Assembly: GCA_018222765.1 (NCBI GenBank)
Contig: JAAEZT010000004.1
Coordinates: forward strand, 62,001 to 126,000
Direction: 5' to 3'
Source: a bacterium
GTDB lineage: Bacteria; Verrucomicrobiota; Verrucomicrobiia; Verrucomicrobiales; Akkermansiaceae
DNA: 64,000 nucleotides
A program made the translations under genes and the position numbers. Below, piece by piece: positions 35,091-44,202 of the stretch (position 1 is the first letter of the stretch; each line of letters opens with the position of its first letter). The notes under the pieces are model-generated. The model was not told the origin of the DNA and searched no databases. It worked only from the letters and a program-made list of their open reading frames with translations.

Positions 35091-38000
35091 ATGACGACTC
35101 GAAGAGCTTCTTTGCTGGTCACCGCCCTGGTGTCCCGAGTGATGGCTGATGGTGATTTGACGGTGGAGGCGCCTGGGTATCCGGTGCGGAGCGGAGAATA
35201 CACCACGTCACATGTCTACATTGATGAAGTGCGGGAGGAGAGTGTCGATCTGACGTTTTACTTCGACCCTCCCGGCGGGGGCGCGGTTCATGAGGTGGAG
35301 GTCTTCACCAATCTGAATCGCCGAGATCTCGCTCGGATGGACAAGAACAACGATGGGGTTCCCGATGGGATCGTGGCGGTGAATGGAAACACGATTAGCT
35401 CAAGCGCGGCTGATGCCGATCCGGTGACGGGGCATTATTACGCGGGATTTACGATGACTTATGATGCGGGTGAGGATCGCTACGAATTGACGATTCCCGC
35501 AAATCGCACGGGCGCGTATCGCGTGACCACGCGCTATCGGACTTCGGCGGGAGGAGCGTGGATTTGGTATGGCTTGCGGGATCATTGCGTGGTGGTTTCG
35601 CCCAGCTCGTCGCGGAAAATCAACCTCTACGAGGTGAATGTGTTTAATATCGAGGCCGATGGCGACGGGATGGATGACCGGTCGACTTTGGAGGATCTGC
35701 ATAACGCTCCAGGAGCTCCGCACAATGCGAACAATCGCTGGGATCTGGATTACCTGACGGGCTTGGGATGCAATTGGTTGTGGTTTCAGCCGATTCATCC
35801 CAATGGCATCGATGGTCGGGAGCCGGTGGCGGGATATGGCAATGGCGGGCCGCTCTACGAACCAGGAAGCCCGTATGCTGTGAAAAATTTCTTCGAAGTC
35901 AACGAGTTGATGACGAAGAATTACAGCGCAGGAAACAGCGTGGCCGCCAATCGGGCCTTGGCGATGACGGCTTGGCAGAATTTTGTATCGGCCGCGGATG
36001 CCAAGGAGGTGGGGATCATGCTCGATGCTCCATTCAATCATACTTCCTTTGATGTCGAATTCGCGCAGCAGGGGGTTGATCTTTTCCAGCCCGATGGATC
36101 AATCTGGCAGCCAACGGATGAGATTCGAAATCGTGAGGCACGCCTCTTTTCGCGGGAGGGAAACTATGGGAATCGTGCCAGCAGCGCGGATACGATTGCG
36201 CCGGGTCCTGATCGTTTCGATTTTGGAAAATGGAATGACGTCAAGGATGTCTTCTTTGGTCGGTATGATGCCTTGGTGGAATTTAACTCAGCGCCGGAAA
36301 ACACCAGTCACACTAGTGAAGGGGATTGGTTCGATACCAGTGATTCGGATTGGACCTCCATCGATTTCACACAAGGAGGAGAGGGAAGAAATGTAACTCA
36401 CCGGGTGTGGGATTACTTTGCGGAGTATGCCTTGCATTGGTTGGAGCAGACGCGGGCGGTTAATCGGAATTCAACGGCGACGGACGGAGATGCAGCGGCG
36501 CGTTATCTGATTGATGATGCGGGAATCGATGGATTGCGGTGTGACTTTGGGCAAGGGCTGCCGCCGAGAGCCTGGGAATACATCATCAATGTAGCGCGCG
36601 GCAGGAAGTGGAATTTTGTGATGATGGCTGAGTCGCTCGATGGAGGCGCGGTGACCTATCGGTCAGCGCGGCACTTTGATATTCTGAATGAGAACATCGT
36701 TTTTCCACTTCAGAGTGCCACGAATAAGTATTCCTATCGCGATATTTTTGAGTCACGTCGTAGCGCTTACGGACAGTCTTTGGTGTTGATGAATACGACC
36801 TCACACGATGAAGAGAACTACGCCGATCCCTGGGAAGCTTTGGTGAGGACTTCGGTGGCTTGCACCAATGATGGCTTGCCGATGGTTTTTCCGGGGCAGG
36901 AATTGGGAGTGAGTCGTATTACCGGTTACCAGCATTACGAGACGAATTTTGGGAAAGAGATCGCGCATTTCAAGCGGTGGAATTCCATGATGCCGATTTG
37001 GAATGATACCGACTTTGGGAATGATCAGCTTTATCCGGTTTATTCGGGAATGTTGAGCGCGCGTCGTGAAAGCCCGGCCTTGCGGAGTAGCCTGAGGTGG
37101 TTTCTTGATGGCAATGGCAACAACGATCAGATCCATGCTGTAGCGAAGTATGAGGAAGCAGGAGTTTCTCCGGCGTATCAGGATGTCGTGATCGCTTTTG
37201 CGAATCTGGATCGGGATAATGACCAAAGTGATCGCTTTAAGATTCCCTCGGGATTGGGTGGCCTGTTGGGGATTGCGGACAGAAGGACCTACAATGTGAA
37301 GAATATCGCGGCCTATAGTCGTCCTCCGACGGTGGTGGGTCGCGATGAGCTTTGGTTGTGGGGTAGCGGAATCAGCGGTGAAGATTTGGTGGTTTCAGGC
37401 TTCGATGTCTTTCTAAAAAAAGTTCCCCTGAGTGTTGGGGCCTGGGATAGTGCGCCTTTTGAGGCACAGTATTTGAAGCTTTACGATGTCACGCCGCCGC
37501 CCTCGCCGATTCCCTTGACCGGGGACTACCAGTTGGGTGCTGAAGTTGTTTTCACTTGGGTTCCAAATAGTGGTCCTGATGATCACATTGCCAGTTTTCA
37601 GGTCATGGTTAGCGATGGGGATGGAGCGGTGGTTTCTATAGGGGAGGTGTCGGATAACTCGAACCAATATTCGCTCGCGGGAGTTCCCGGGACTAATTAC
37701 GAGGCGACGGTGACGGCAGTCAGTGTCGCCGGAGTGGCTTCGACTTCGCCGGAAACTTCATCGAGTGTGATACTCTTGGCGTTTGAGGGAGATGAAGATG
37801 GAGACGGCCGCTCGAATGGAGATGAAGATATTGCGGGCACCGATCCTTTGGATAGGGCGTCCGCATTTCAGGTGACCTCGGTGATGGTTTTTGACGGAGA
37901 TAGTGAGGTGACGTTTTCATCGGTCACTGGTCGTTATTACCATCTCGAGGTTAGTGATGACCTTGGGGTGACAGATGCTTGGACTTTGGTAGCTGGGAAT

Positions 38001-38102
38001 TATCAGGCAGTCGGGAATTCAGCTACTCTCACTCACCAGGGGGGAGGGGAAGGCGATGAGCGATTCTATCGAGTGAAGGTGACTAAGAGCCCGCTGCCAT
38101 AG
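35091..38102 (+). CDS. Secreted GH13 alpha-amylase-type enzyme
   Basis: 1003 residues with an N-terminal signal. An N-terminal beta domain (about 20-175) precedes the GH13 barrel: region I GIMLDAPFNHTS near residue 307; region II GIDGLRCDFG with the nucleophile Asp near 486; region III MMAESLDGG with the acid Glu near 513; and region IV TTSHDEE near 570. A fibronectin-like module (about 800-890), a calcium-binding segment (EGDEDGDGRSNGDED) and a C-terminal domain of about 65 residues follow. It should hydrolyse alpha-glucans outside the cell. It lies between two PQQ-type propellers. Confidence 0.92.
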   Translation: MTTRRASLLVTALVSRVMADGDLTVEAPGYPVRSGEYTTSHVYIDEVREESVDLTFYFDPPGGGAVHEVEVFTNLNRRDLARMDKNNDGVPDGIVAVNGNTISSSAADADPVTGHYYAGFTMTYDAGEDRYELTIPANRTGAYRVTTRYRTSAGGAWIWYGLRDHCVVVSPSSSRKINLYEVNVFNIEADGDGMDDRSTLEDLHNAPGAPHNANNRWDLDYLTGLGCNWLWFQPIHPNGIDGREPVAGYGNGGPLYEPGSPYAVKNFFEVNELMTKNYSAGNSVAANRALAMTAWQNFVSAADAKEVGIMLDAPFNHTSFDVEFAQQGVDLFQPDGSIWQPTDEIRNREARLFSREGNYGNRASSADTIAPGPDRFDFGKWNDVKDVFFGRYDALVEFNSAPENTSHTSEGDWFDTSDSDWTSIDFTQGGEGRNVTHRVWDYFAEYALHWLEQTRAVNRNSTATDGDAAARYLIDDAGIDGLRCDFGQGLPPRAWEYIINVARGRKWNFVMMAESLDGGAVTYRSARHFDILNENIVFPLQSATNKYSYRDIFESRRSAYGQSLVLMNTTSHDEENYADPWEALVRTSVACTNDGLPMVFPGQELGVSRITGYQHYETNFGKEIAHFKRWNSMMPIWNDTDFGNDQLYPVYSGMLSARRESPALRSSLRWFLDGNGNNDQIHAVAKYEEAGVSPAYQDVVIAFANLDRDNDQSDRFKIPSGLGGLLGIADRRTYNVKNIAAYSRPPTVVGRDELWLWGSGISGEDLVVSGFDVFLKKVPLSVGAWDSAPFEAQYLKLYDVTPPPSPIPLTGDYQLGAEVVFTWVPNSGPDDHIASFQVMVSDGDGAVVSIGEVSDNSNQYSLAGVPGTNYEATVTAVSVAGVASTSPETSSSVILLAFEGDEDGDGRSNGDEDIAGTDPLDRASAFQVTSVMVFDGDSEVTFSSVTGRYYHLEVSDDLGVTDAWTLVAGNYQAVGNSATLTHQGGGEGDERFYRVKVTKSPLP

Positions 38103-38222
38103 TCCAACGGGGCGAGGGTGGAGAATGGTTTCACCATTGGGGTGGATGCGATCGGCTCTAAGAAATGGTTACAATGATACTTTTTGATCACCGTTTTTTA
38201 AAGATCCTGCTAGGAATCCCTC

Positions 38223-39476
38223 ATGAGATTGTCCCTTCCTGTTTTAGTTTCTGCATTTGTCGCTGGATCGATCTGTGCCCAGGAAAATTGGCCCCGCTTT
38301 CGGGGTGTCGATGGGCGTGGCGTTTCTGAGGCGAAATTACCTGAGGAGATTGGGAAGCAAAACCTTCGTTGGTCGGCCCGGTTACCGGGGCCGGGATCCA
38401 GTTCGCCGGTGATTTGGGGAGATTCCTTGTTTGTCACCGGAGAGGATCGCAAAAAGGGTAAGGTCACCCTCACCTGCCTAGATGCAATAAGTGGAAAGAA
38501 GCGTTGGGCGAAGAGTCTGGATGTGGGGGAATATCACCTGCATCGATACAACAATACGGCGGCGGCCAGTCCGGCAGTGAACGAGGACATGGTGGTTGTG
38601 TGTTGGTATAGTGCGAAGAAGGAATCGGCCATGATGTCTGCCTATGACCATGAAGGAAATAGTCTGTGGATCCATGAAATTGGCTCCGGAAAAAGTCAAC
38701 ATGGTCTCAATATTCACCCCGAGATCCACGGAGACAAAATCCTAGTGTGTCATCTGCACATGAATGTCGGATATGTGGGTGCGGTTGGTGCGAAAGATGG
38801 CAAGTCGCTTTGGAAGACCGAGTTTCCAGGAGGTAAGACAAGTTATGTGACTCCTCTCGTTCGAGAATTGCCTGACGGCGGGAAGGAAGTGGTCGTGGCA
38901 AGTCAGAGCATTGGTGTTGTTGGATTGGACCTAAAGGACGGGAAAGTTCGCTGGGAGATTTCCGGGTCGATGAAGCAGCGAACGATTGTTTCGCCGATCA
39001 ATGTTCTTGCCGGGTCGAATTCGCAAGATGTGCAAATTGCGGTTGGCTGTAAAAGTGGTGTTTACTTCACGGTGCGTCCTCCGGCGAAAGCGGGTGGTGA
39101 GGCGAAGATTGTCTGGAGAATGAAAGGCAACACGCCTTACGTGCCGACGCCTGTCTCCGACGGGAAGATGTTTTACTCCGTTTCAGATGGCGGAATGCTC
39201 GTCGCGCTCGATGCCTCCAGCGGTGAGAAGAGGTGGGAGGAAAAGCTCATGGCGAATTTTTATGCCTCGCCGCTGATCGTGGGCGGGCGCCTGATTTGCC
39301 TGTCCCGGGAAGGCGAATTGATCGTCGCGGAAATTGGCGCGTCCTACAAAGAGATCTCACGTGTCAGCCTGGAACTGGGGGAGGGAATCGAGTGGGCCGA
39401 TGTGACTCCGGCCGTGGCTCACGACCGGCTTTATGTGCGCATCGGCGCGCGCCTCGATTGTTTTGGCGAAAAGTAA
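38223..39476 (+). CDS. Secreted PQQ-like beta-propeller protein
   Basis: 417 residues; signal peptide (1-19, AGSICAQ) followed by NWPRFRGVDGRGV and PQQ-type blades (GKKRWAKSLD, GNSLWIHEIG, GKSLWKTEFP, GKVRWEISG, GEKRWEEKLM). It is a clear paralogue of the protein at 33591. No enzyme residues are visible. It is likely a periplasmic propeller of unknown ligand. It follows the GH13 gene by 120 bp in the same direction. Confidence 0.87.
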   Translation: MRLSLPVLVSAFVAGSICAQENWPRFRGVDGRGVSEAKLPEEIGKQNLRWSARLPGPGSSSPVIWGDSLFVTGEDRKKGKVTLTCLDAISGKKRWAKSLDVGEYHLHRYNNTAAASPAVNEDMVVVCWYSAKKESAMMSAYDHEGNSLWIHEIGSGKSQHGLNIHPEIHGDKILVCHLHMNVGYVGAVGAKDGKSLWKTEFPGGKTSYVTPLVRELPDGGKEVVVASQSIGVVGLDLKDGKVRWEISGSMKQRTIVSPINVLAGSNSQDVQIAVGCKSGVYFTVRPPAKAGGEAKIVWRMKGNTPYVPTPVSDGKMFYSVSDGGMLVALDASSGEKRWEEKLMANFYASPLIVGGRLICLSREGELIVAEIGASYKEISRVSLELGEGIEWADVTPAVAHDRLYVRIGARLDCFGEK

Positions 39477-39483
39477 GCCAGAC

Positions 39484-39933
39484 TTACTTGATCTCGAAAA
39501 GCTCCACGTCGAAGACGAGGAGTCCGCCCGGCCGTCCACCGACGGGGTTGTTGCCGTAGGCGAGTTCGGCGGGGATCCAGAAGCGACGCTTCTCGCCCAC
39601 GACCATGAGCTGAAGTCCTTCGGTCCAGCCTTTGATCACGCGGTTGAGAGGGAAACTGGCTTTCTTGTTCCGCTTGTATGAGCTATCAAACAATTTTCCG
39701 TCGGTGGTCCAACCGGAATAGTGTACGGTCACGGTGTCAGTGGCTGCAGGATTCTTTTCGCCGGTGCCTTTTTTGATGACTTTTGATTTCAAGCCTGAAG
39801 CGGTGGCTTTGGCATTAGCAGGAGCTGCAGCGACGTCGGAGGGTGCTTTGAGCGGATCTACCTTTTCTTTTCCTAAAGCGACGGGAGAGGAGAGAGCGAT
39901 GCCAACGGCGAGGAGTGTCGATTTGATTTTCAT
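39484..39933 (-). CDS. Exported FKBP-type peptidyl-prolyl isomerase
   Basis: 149 residues: signal peptide (1-21), an Ala/Pro-rich linker to about 45, then one FKBP domain. VTVHYSGWTTDGKLFDSSY, VIKGWTEGLQLM, GEKRRFWIPAELAYG and LLVFDVELFEI are the usual FKBP motifs, including the active-site Tyr, Phe-Asp and Trp. It should speed prolyl isomerisation of secreted proteins in the periplasm, plausibly the many exported proteins around it. Confidence 0.94.
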   Translation of the reverse strand: MKIKSTLLAVGIALSSPVALGKEKVDPLKAPSDVAAAPANAKATASGLKSKVIKKGTGEKNPAATDTVTVHYSGWTTDGKLFDSSYKRNKKASFPLNRVIKGWTEGLQLMVVGEKRRFWIPAELAYGNNPVGGRPGGLLVFDVELFEIK

Positions 39934-40048
39934 AACTGGCTGAGTTTAGAGAGAGGGATTTCGGTTGGGCGATCACAAAAGGGCGGAGATGCTGTTTTCG
40001 CTTGTGAGCTTTGGCATTGATCCGTTCCGAGGTTCCAATTATTCTTCC

Positions 40049-40948
40049 ATGAGTGTGAGATTACCACTTCTCCTGCCCGAGTTGGCGCTCGCAATATTAT
40101 TTTGCGGGTCGTTGATCTCGGCCCCGATCGTGGTGGACGACTTTGAGTATATCGTTCTCAGTGATGATTGGGATAATCCTGTCGTTAATACGGATCTTGA
40201 ATCGGGAGTGGGCGCCCAAGGCTCGCCAAAGTTTGCCAGAATCAAGCCTGCTACTGGTATTCTGGGAGCGATATTTGAAGGAGGTGCGAGTGACTTTTTT
40301 GTCGATTGTTTTCTGCGGCTCCATCCCGGGGAGCGACAGTTTAATTTCATGGTGATGACCAGGGAGGAGGTGGCCTACGAGGGTGCGACGATCAACCTTC
40401 GTCACCAAGGAGATACTTGGTGGGCGTATAATGGAGGGTGGCAGGAGCTGCCCCTTCCCGGTTTGGCCGTTGATGTTTGGTATCATTTGAGAATCACTTG
40501 CAACGGCTGGGGGGGGAGCGGGGCGAGTTATGACCTTGAATTATCCGATGCCGGCGGAACCGAATTTACCAGTTCGGTAATGGATCTTGGTTTGTTTGAG
40601 GATGGTGATCCAACTACGACAACTGCGGGGGCATTTAGCTTCAGTGCCCACTGGGGAAACAGTCCGGGATTTGATCTCGATAACGTGACTGTTGAAACCG
40701 TTGAGCCAGTAGTTGGCGGGCCCCCCTTGGCCATCACGAACCTCGAATATGATCCGGCGGATTTGACCTCAGCGATTACCTGGAATGCTGTTCCGGGAAC
40801 GCGCTATTTTGTTTATGCTTCCTCTGATTTGGTCAATTGGGAAGAGATTGGTATACGCATCGCTTCCGGCTCTGAGGAGACATTGACGGAAGAGGAGGTT
40901 TCGGGAGGATTCCGGTCGTACCGCGTGCAGGATCATCCCGAGCCCTAA
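40049..40948 (+). CDS. Secreted LamG-like hypothetical protein
   Basis: 300 residues less stop from the ATG at 40049; residues 1-25 form a signal peptide ending near LISAP. The middle (about 30-220) looks like a concanavalin/LamG-type jelly roll (VVDDFEY, NFMVMTREE, WYHLRITCNGWGG, GFDLDNVTV). The last 70 residues (ITWNAVPGTRYFVYASSDL) form a small C-terminal domain of the type seen at the end of the protein at 31202. No enzyme residues are seen; a glycan-binding role is only a guess. Confidence 0.75.
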   Translation: MSVRLPLLLPELALAILFCGSLISAPIVVDDFEYIVLSDDWDNPVVNTDLESGVGAQGSPKFARIKPATGILGAIFEGGASDFFVDCFLRLHPGERQFNFMVMTREEVAYEGATINLRHQGDTWWAYNGGWQELPLPGLAVDVWYHLRITCNGWGGSGASYDLELSDAGGTEFTSSVMDLGLFEDGDPTTTTAGAFSFSAHWGNSPGFDLDNVTVETVEPVVGGPPLAITNLEYDPADLTSAITWNAVPGTRYFVYASSDLVNWEEIGIRIASGSEETLTEEEVSGGFRSYRVQDHPEP

Positions 40949-40995
40949 AAGCGGAGTCTTTACCCGGGGCGGGGAACACGCTAGGGAAGTCCCTG

Positions 40996-41652
40996 ATGAA
41001 AGTGCTCCTAGCGATACTGTGTTTGGTGACTTGTGCCCAGGCCTTGGATTACAAGCGCGACGTGATGCCGATTTTCAAGGCGAAGTGCTACGATTGTCAC
41101 AGCGAAGAGGGGGACAAGATCAAGGGTGGTCTTCGTTTGGATGACGAGGAGCATTTCTTGAAGCGTTTCAGCAAGAACGAGGTGGTCGTTCCTGGAGATT
41201 GGGATGCTAGTTATTTATTTGTTACCCTTGTTCGCCCGCAGCATGAGAAGGGGGCAATGCCTCCGAAGAACAAGGGTGAGCGATTAACCGAGGAGGAGAT
41301 TATGACGGTGGCGCAGTGGATTCACGAAGGGGCAAAAATTGATGGGAAGAGGGGAAAGAAAGGACCGGACAAGTGGGATCCCAAGAAGCTACTCAAGTTC
41401 AAAGATGGTCGTATTGTCACGGAGCAATTCGGACCCGCTCCGGTTGTGGTGGAGCCTGCCTGGCAAAAGTGGACGAATGCCAAGGGGATCGAAATCATTG
41501 CTCGTTTTCATGGGCTTTCCAAAGGGAAGGTGAGCTTCGAATTGAAAAGTGGAAAGAGGGTGGCTTATCCGCTCGAGCAGCTTTCCAAAGAGAGCCAGTC
41601 CAAGGTGAAAAATCTCACCGCTCCCTCAATGATGGAAATGGAAGGCGAGTGA
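40996..41652 (+). CDS. Small secreted cytochrome c with an SHD1 domain
   Basis: 218 residues: signal peptide (1-16), then a planctomycete-type cytochrome c domain (PSCyt1-like) with CYDCH (31-35), GGLRLDD and the possible Met ligand in GAMPPKNKG. The C-terminal part (about 150-205, WTNAKGIEIIARFHG...YPLEQLSKESQ) is an SLA1-homology domain. SHD1 and PSCyt1 are often found together in these phyla; the partner is unknown. It could pass electrons from the oxidases or di-heme proteins elsewhere in the window. Confidence 0.85.
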   Translation: MKVLLAILCLVTCAQALDYKRDVMPIFKAKCYDCHSEEGDKIKGGLRLDDEEHFLKRFSKNEVVVPGDWDASYLFVTLVRPQHEKGAMPPKNKGERLTEEEIMTVAQWIHEGAKIDGKRGKKGPDKWDPKKLLKFKDGRIVTEQFGPAPVVVEPAWQKWTNAKGIEIIARFHGLSKGKVSFELKSGKRVAYPLEQLSKESQSKVKNLTAPSMMEMEGE

Positions 41653-41700
41653 TCTTGCTGCCCGCTGCCTGCCAGAGACAGTCAAAAGAAGAGCCTTTGA

Positions 41701-42267
41701 CTACGGAGTCAGAGTCACTCTCTCGAGTCGGAGGAGTTCTTCTCCGATGAGTTTTGTTCCTTTCAGGGTGAGGGTGTGAGTTCCGGCGGGAAGCTCCACT
41801 TCACCAAGGTCGAGGTTTCTCCATGAGTTGGGGCCTTCGGTATTTTCTAGAGTTCCAAGGAAGGTGTCTTTGTCGAGGGTGGCTTGAATTTGACCACCCG
41901 CTGAATCGGAGGAATACGTGAACGAGAGTTGATATTTCTGTGGGGAATCAGTGGCGAAGGTCCAGGTGAGGGAGTCTTTCAGGCCCATCCATTTTCCGGC
42001 TTTGCGGCTTTGTTGCTCCTCGAGAATCTTATTGCCGTGCTCATAGGAGAAATCCTCTTTCTGGTCCTCAACGGTGGTGGGATAGAGTTGGATATCTCCT
42101 TCAATGGTTGCGTCGATGGGCAGGAGGTCGATGGTGGACTCCTTTGCGTAGCTCAGGGGCGGCTTCGCGTGGGTTTGGGCCCAGTGGGTGAGGCCGCCGA
42201 TGATGGTTCCCACAACAATAAGGGAAGCGAGGAAATCTAAGAGATCGGAGAGCTTGAATAGTTTCAT
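41701..42267 (-). CDS. Membrane-anchored carbohydrate-binding-like protein
   Basis: 188 residues. A single N-terminal transmembrane segment (about 10-28, FLASLIVVGTIIGGLTHWA) is followed by an extracytoplasmic beta-rich domain (about 95-188, QKYQLSFTYSSDSAGGQIQ, LPAGTHTLTLKGTKL). This looks like the carbohydrate-binding jelly roll often appended to glycosidases. The gene starts 3 bp after the stop of the acyltransferase upstream on the same strand, so the two are probably co-expressed and may work on the same glycan. Confidence 0.72.
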   Translation of the reverse strand: MKLFKLSDLLDFLASLIVVGTIIGGLTHWAQTHAKPPLSYAKESTIDLLPIDATIEGDIQLYPTTVEDQKEDFSYEHGNKILEEQQSRKAGKWMGLKDSLTWTFATDSPQKYQLSFTYSSDSAGGQIQATLDKDTFLGTLENTEGPNSWRNLDLGEVELPAGTHTLTLKGTKLIGEELLRLERVTLTP

Positions 42268-42270
42268 GGC

Positions 42271-43803
42271 TTAGGCGCGGAGGAAGGTTTTCTTGCGGAA
42301 GAGATAGAAGAGGAGGATCCATTCGATGATGATTGTTCCCAGTGCGAGAGTGAATTCGGCGGGGTGATCCGAAAGGGTGCCAGCGTAGCCTCCGAGGATA
42401 TTTTCGGAAATGGTGCGGAAGCTCACGAATCGTACGAGGACGTAAATCGTGATGGCATTCATGCCGATCGGGAGCCAAATGTAGCCGAGCCAGCGTTGCT
42501 TCCAGACATCGATGACGAGGTAGAAAAGGAAGAGTAAAACGAGGCTGCATCCGGTGCAGAAGAGAACGTAGGAGCTGGTCCAGAGCGGCTTGATGATGGG
42601 GAAGGTCATTCCCCAGGCCCAGCCGACACCAAGGGCGGCGGCACCCGCAAGGAGGAGTTTGAAGGCGGTGGCGTGATTGGCTTTTTCCTCGGATTTCAGA
42701 AGTGATCCGGTAGCCGACCCCAAGAGGGCCATGGCGGCGGCTGGGAGGAAGCGCACGGGTCCTTCGGGATCGAAGACGCCCATGTAGAGTTTGCCGGGAA
42801 GAAGGCGATCAAGGTAGGCGGCGAGGTTTCCAGACGGAGTGAGTTGTCCTGCTTCGCCTCCCGGAACGGGAATGAAGGTGAGGGTGAGCCAGTATCCCAC
42901 GAGGATACCGAGAGCCCAGATGAATTGGGATCGGGCTGGTCGATGGATCGCGATGATGGCGGCGATTAAGTAACCGCCGGCGATGAGTTGTAGGACGCCG
43001 GGGATTCGGAATTGCCCGGGATCGAAGCTGAGGAAGGTGAAGGAAAGTCCCAGCGCAGTGAGAAGAATAAATCGACGGATGACGCGGAAATAAGCACGTG
43101 GTTTCGAAATGGTGCCATTGGCGATCTTCGAGGTAATGGCGTAGGGGATGGTGACCCCGGACATGAAGACGAAGAGCGGAAAGATGAGGTCGTAGGCGGT
43201 GAATCCGATCCAGGGAGTGTGCGTGGTTTGTTCGGTGGCGTGCTTGATGAATTCCTCGGAGCCAGACCAATTGGCAATGGCGCGCAGGAGGGCGGCTCCG
43301 CCGATAATCCAGAACATGTCGAAGCCGCGAAGGGCATCGAGGGAAATGAGGCGGGAGGGTTTGGCCGGTGCTTCCGCGGGAGCATCTGCAGAGACCTCTA
43401 CAGGAGCTTTCGGAATTTCGGCAGCGGGTGGTGGCAAGCTTACCCGAGGTTGACTGGGAGCGACTGGAGCGATGGATCCTCCGACGGGTTTATTGAAGGT
43501 TGAGGATGCTGAGGGAGGCCGGGGAGCTTGCGGGTTCCTTTTTGGCGAGGTGAGGGGGTCCAAAGCGCCCGGGTGTTTGCTCGAGACCGGATCATCCGAG
43601 AGTTTCGTTTGCTCCGTGCTGGGAGTCTTGGGGAAGTCTGTTTTTCCGGTCCCACGAATCTGGTCGGAGAGGGGAAGTTTGACAAACGCGGTTTCTTTTT
43701 TGACAGGCGCACCGGAGGGGTCTGGGGATTTGTTCGGTTGGTTCGCCAATGGGAGTTTTCTGGCGCCGTGGGCAGATTTTTTTGGTGGAAGATCTGATTT
43801 CAT
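42271..43803 (-). CDS. HGSNAT-like membrane acyltransferase with a Pro-rich N-terminal extension
   Basis: 510 residues. Residues 1-170 are Pro/Ser/Lys-rich and unstructured-looking (PPKKSAHGARK, KPVGGSIAPVAPSQPR). From about 170, SLDALRGFDMFWIIGG starts a membrane domain of about ten helices, with FPLFVFMSGVTIPYA, LQLIAGGYLIAA and IGMNAITIYVLVRF. This matches the heparan-alpha-glucosaminide N-acetyltransferase-like/DUF5009 family, which transfers acetyl groups across the membrane to glycans. The extension is not usual for the family and may be cytosolic. Confidence 0.82.
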   Translation of the reverse strand: MKSDLPPKKSAHGARKLPLANQPNKSPDPSGAPVKKETAFVKLPLSDQIRGTGKTDFPKTPSTEQTKLSDDPVSSKHPGALDPLTSPKRNPQAPRPPSASSTFNKPVGGSIAPVAPSQPRVSLPPPAAEIPKAPVEVSADAPAEAPAKPSRLISLDALRGFDMFWIIGGAALLRAIANWSGSEEFIKHATEQTTHTPWIGFTAYDLIFPLFVFMSGVTIPYAITSKIANGTISKPRAYFRVIRRFILLTALGLSFTFLSFDPGQFRIPGVLQLIAGGYLIAAIIAIHRPARSQFIWALGILVGYWLTLTFIPVPGGEAGQLTPSGNLAAYLDRLLPGKLYMGVFDPEGPVRFLPAAAMALLGSATGSLLKSEEKANHATAFKLLLAGAAALGVGWAWGMTFPIIKPLWTSSYVLFCTGCSLVLLFLFYLVIDVWKQRWLGYIWLPIGMNAITIYVLVRFVSFRTISENILGGYAGTLSDHPAEFTLALGTIIIEWILLFYLFRKKTFLRA

Positions 43804-44195
43804 TTGGAATTTTTTGGAGGGGTGCCGTGGGAGCGATGTATTTCGAAGCTATTTTCGAGAGGATTTTGAGCATGTGGGTCGTTGGTTTTACTCATCCAGT
43901 TTCTTACGCGAGTCTTGAGTTTTGAGGGATTCTGACTGAATTTTGGGTCGGACGCAACATTGCGGATTTGATCGGGGTCGGAGGGAAGATGAAAAAGTTC
44001 TTCCGGAGGGCGTTTGGCGAAGTCGAGATCGAAGAAGGGGCGTATTTCTGGGTCATTAACATTGGCGAGGGCCTGAACGAGGGTTTGGTAGACTTTGAAG
44101 AGGGCGGGATCAAAGCATTCCAAGCCCTGGCTTGGATGCACTTACCGCGACAAGTGGAAATTTTAGGGCGAGTCCTCGAAGGGGACATGATAGAG
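43800..44195 (-). pseudogene. Sulfatase C-terminal remnant
   Basis: On the minus strand the frame carries YLYHVPFEDSP, two in-frame stops, then about 110 residues including KRPPEELFHLPSDPDQIRN, PSKLKTRVRNWMSKTNDP. The (K/R)RP.EEL(Y/F).L..DP..I.N pattern is the end of heparan N-sulfatase-like enzymes. The metal-binding site and the formylglycine site are absent because an intact sulfatase starts on the other strand at 44203. The last 4 bp overlap the acyltransferase start. A 113-residue product from a GTG at 44141 is formally possible but would have no active site. Confidence 0.72.
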
Positions 44196-44202
44196 GTAGC
44201 CC

